Assembly (NCBI GenBank): GCA_039881145.1
Contig: JAYKKI010000090.1
Location: 5,863,501-5,927,500, forward strand
Reading direction: 5' to 3'
DNA from: Druceiella hillmani
Taxonomy: Eukaryota; Arthropoda; Insecta; Lepidoptera; Hepialidae
DNA length: 64,000 nucleotides
In this document: positions 61,408 to 64,000 of the stretch, piece after piece
How the letters are laid out: each line of letters starts with the position of its first letter
Numbering within the stretch: the first letter of the stretch is position 1
Notes under the pieces: model-generated
Database searches by the model: none
Told to the model about the DNA's origin: nothing
Seen by the model: the letters and a program-made list of their open reading frames with translations, nothing else
Position numbers and translations under genes: made by a program

Positions 61408-62412
61408 GTAGTGTGACCATATTACCTTTCAGAAAAATAGAAGTGATGAGCTAGAAACCCCGGGCATTTCGTTCGTAACCACGGACACTTAAATTATATA
61501 ATAAATCGTCAAATAATTTTGCATTAATCAAGTCTTATTTTAATTATTTGACCGAAAACAAAAAAAATAATGATGAAACGCATTCACGTTCACGCATTAA
61601 TGCATTATGTACAAAACAACTAGAACCTTTTATCAATACCATAAACAATAAAAAATCAATAACTATTTACATCTTTAATTTAAACTTAAATTTAAATTAA
61701 CAAGTGAAATTAATAGTAACTTTAAAAACAGGGAAAATAAATTATGGTTGAACACATTTCTTAGTATAAGGGTGTCTCAGCGCCGAATTTAAACGAGTCA
61801 AAATTCTTGACGAGCTAGCGGTGTATCGAAATGATTAACAATTTTTTTGTACCGCAGCTACCAGAGAAGGATGTTGACGAGTCAGATATGTGGTTTCAGC
61901 GAGATGGGGCACTACCCACACAGCTAGGGTCTTCATGGACACAATTCGAGCGCTATTTCCGGGAAAAGTCAGAAGTCGATTTGGTGACAAAATTTCGCCA
62001 CCCAGATTGCCCGACTTAATCCTAGCAGACTTTTATTTATGAGGTTATCTCAAAGTAAACTTTTTGATACTCTTCTTCTGAATTTGGAGCACCTGAAAGC
62101 TAAAATGATGGAATAAATGACAGCCATTTCAGTCTGCGGCGCGTCATTGCAAATTCGCGCTTACGCTTTGAGGAGTGCGTTCGCCGTGATGGTAGAATAT
62201 TCCGTGTATAAAATCCGCACAAATTTATTTTAGTTTACTATAATTAAAATATTTAAACACAATAACTGTTTTTTTTAATTATTATTTATGCTTGAATTCC
62301 GCGCTGAGATGCCTTATATTATTGTAATATTTTGACTAGAACGTTCTAAAATTTCTGGTTGGATATTAAAAACAGGACAGTGTCCGCAGAAAAAGAGATA
62401 GATGGCAACCCT
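61408..62412. mobile_element. Probable hAT-like element carrying a nested IS630 insertion
   Basis: The left end TAGTGTGACCATATTACC and the right end (reverse complement AGGGTTGCCATCTATCT) resemble the CAGxGTTxCCAT ends of insect hAT elements. The 8 bp flanks ATCCATAG (61400-61407) and ATCCATGG (62413-62420) differ at one position, fitting an 8 bp target duplication. Without the inner 546 bp element it would be about 460 bp, non-autonomous. Confidence 0.5.
61769..62314 (+). mobile_element. IS630/mariner-type element, 546 bp, with transposase remnant
   Basis: The left end AGGGTGTCTCAGCGCCGAAT pairs with the right end (reverse complement AAGGCATCTCAGCGCGGAAT), with TA on both sides (61767-61768 and 62315-62316). 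Inside are the C-terminal half of a transposase: FVPQLPEKDVDESDMWFQRD with the second catalytic Asp in QRDGA, then in another frame LPDLILADFYL with the third, and VCGASLQIRAYALRSAF near the end. The N-terminal half is deleted and frameshifts are present. Confidence 0.82.
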
Positions 62413-64000
62413 ATCCATGGCGCTTCTTACGCAAAGCTAAGCGTAGATGGCGCCACCGAAGTAAGACGTAAACAAAACTAGCTGACAAAAAAGCGGTTGA
62501 TTTCGTGCCGTTAAAATTGAAAACATTTATGTGAAAAGAAAATATAGTGAAAGAGCAATATCAGAAAAAAAATCAGAATGAAAAGAATGCTCTGAATAAA
62601 GTCGGAGCTTCTGTTTTATTGTCTTACAATTTTTACAACGCACAGCTATTGCCCGCAGCTTCTGACATTGTCTGTCCTTAGGGAATAAGTGGACACCTAT
62701 ATTTTCAACTGCTCTAACTGCAACTACATCAAACTGCACAACATTAATGCATATTTATTACAAATAAAGATTTAATTTTCGAAAAAAATAATGAAACTCA
62801 ATACTTCTTAAGACAGACCTGTATAAAAAATGGGAGAAATTGGCACTAAGGTTCCCTATTCACCGCGCTGGACTTGTATGGCCTTTGGCTTTATTTCTAT
62901 GCGCATTGAAGGTTCAAGTGAACCCGTCACAAAACTTAACATACCTGGGTAACTTGGCCATCTAAGCTAAAGTTTTATGTGTATAAACTGCATTAATAAT
63001 CATTAGAAATTATCTAGTAGAACTGTAGTTATAAGCGAAAGATATAGACAGACAGAAAGACGATATGTATATGTGTGCATATAGAGATGAAGATTTTGAA
63101 ACAAATTTCTTATCAAGATTATGATTTATAAAGTTCACAAGCTGAGGCTGCCTTATTATATGAGGAAATGGCGTTTTTCCGCACGCGGAGTGTTTACATG
63201 TACTGAGTTCAAAGTGTAGGTAAGCTCGCCTCTGGCACGTGCGAATTCGTAAGAACCTTGTTTACGCTTTTAAGTTAGATTTAACTTGTAGATGGAAATT
63301 ATTTTTCCATTAAAACACTGTAGACATTGAAAATTTATCGCATTTAAGTCATATATTTCGTGACTTACGTTTTTGGGCATGTCAGTAACGACTTTCGTAT
63401 ATATATTTGATAGTCAATGAATAGATTATTCATATGCCTTTGTCAGGTTGCCACTGGTTTAAAATGTTTGAATGTTTACACACTTTTAGGCAGATTTATG
63501 AAATTTAAAATTTAGATGAATTTCTTTAATCTACAGATAATTATAAAGCTAAATTTGAAAGTATTTAAAAAAAAATATAAAAGTTAATGGGTTTTCAGGT
63601 TGGTGGTCAAAAATGGTTCTAATTTACTTACAATGAACGTAATATGGATAAAACATGAAAGCTGTCAAAGTGTTGATTATAACGATATAGTTTTTTTTTA
63701 TATTTTTCTTCTTTTTTAGATTCCACTCGAAAATATAAGACGAAAAAAGTCTATAACATTTTTCCACTTTGAGCCTTTATTACGGAGAAGTTATTTATTT
63801 TTCAACAAAATAATGTTTCTTATTTTCGATATTCTCTCAATCATAATTAGTTTTAAACAATAAAATTGATTTTTATTTCTGTGAAATAATACTCGTTTCA
63901 CTCACTATTTGAGACCTAATAGGGTGTTATGCGCGTCGCGTCGTAAACCGCCTTCATAATTTCGCGGCGCTCATGCGTATAGTTAACACCTACTGGTATA

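Larger units (their letters stand above)
57782..64000 (-). other. Upstream intron or 5' region of the Zasp66-like gene
   Basis: 6.2 kb. No PDZ-coding exon was seen. It contains a 50 bp tandem duplication (58157-58256) and a nested pair of DNA transposons (61408-62412). The segments 61350-61400 and 62421-62520 are richer in CG than the rest and might belong to a promoter or an older repeat. A short inverted pair (TAGGGTGTTATGCGC near 63919 and GCGTATAGTTAACACC near 63975) closes the window. Elsewhere nothing recognised. Confidence 0.5.

Noticed and set aside
57782..64000. PDZ-domain exons of the Zasp-like gene
   Set aside because: No minus-strand stretch reads like a PDZ domain (no GLGF-type loop near a splice site); 63180-63250 and 60830-60880 were considered but are not convincing.

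Overview
The window is AT-rich nuclear DNA of an animal, almost certainly an insect. It has short coding exons with GT-AG splice sites, separated by kilobase introns full of decayed transposons and satellites. The order of insect is not resolved. The pointers to insects are a Zasp-type Z-disc gene and a typical insect transposon set: jockey- and RTE-like retroposons, mariner/IS630 elements, a piggyBac MITE and hAT-like ends. No bacterial genes, tRNA, rRNA or CRISPR were seen.

Plus strand, 8575-45610: the 3' two thirds of a HERC4-type HECT ubiquitin ligase gene. Thirteen exons could be joined with consistent phase, giving 711 codons plus a stop. They run from the end of the RCC1-repeat part, through the central linker, to the complete C-terminal HECT domain with its catalytic cysteine (codon at 45509-45511). 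The RCC1-repeat exons, about the first third of the family's usual length, are not in 1-8574 and must lie to the left of the window.

Minus strand, 57781-52541: the last three exons of a gene that looks like an insect Zasp66/Zasp-type PDZ protein of the muscle Z-disc. The PDZ-coding 5' part was not found and should lie to the right, beyond 64000. The two genes converge tail to tail, with about 6.7 kb between them.

All other DNA is intron or intergenic. It holds at least nine recognisable transposase or reverse-transcriptase remnants, all broken. There are also several short elements with intact inverted ends: a 386 bp TA-flanked MITE inside a tandem array, an 884 bp mariner deletion derivative, a 612 bp TTAA-flanked piggyBac MITE, and a 546 bp IS630-type element apparently nested in a hAT-like element. 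Tandem arrays include a 149/186 bp dimeric satellite, a 92 bp satellite, a 28 bp minisatellite, a 153 bp triplication and a ~69 bp array that repeats a 3' splice-site-like motif just before a HECT exon.

The best candidates for something unexpected are these: a 35 bp copy of the Zasp-like gene's splice donor lying 2.3 kb away at the edge of a transposase remnant; the repeated acceptor-like array in front of a HECT exon; a 104-codon open frame with a membrane-like segment inside the last Zasp-like intron; and two piggyBac deletion derivatives that share one internal junction and a short acidic ORF. No complete novel defence or metabolic system was seen.
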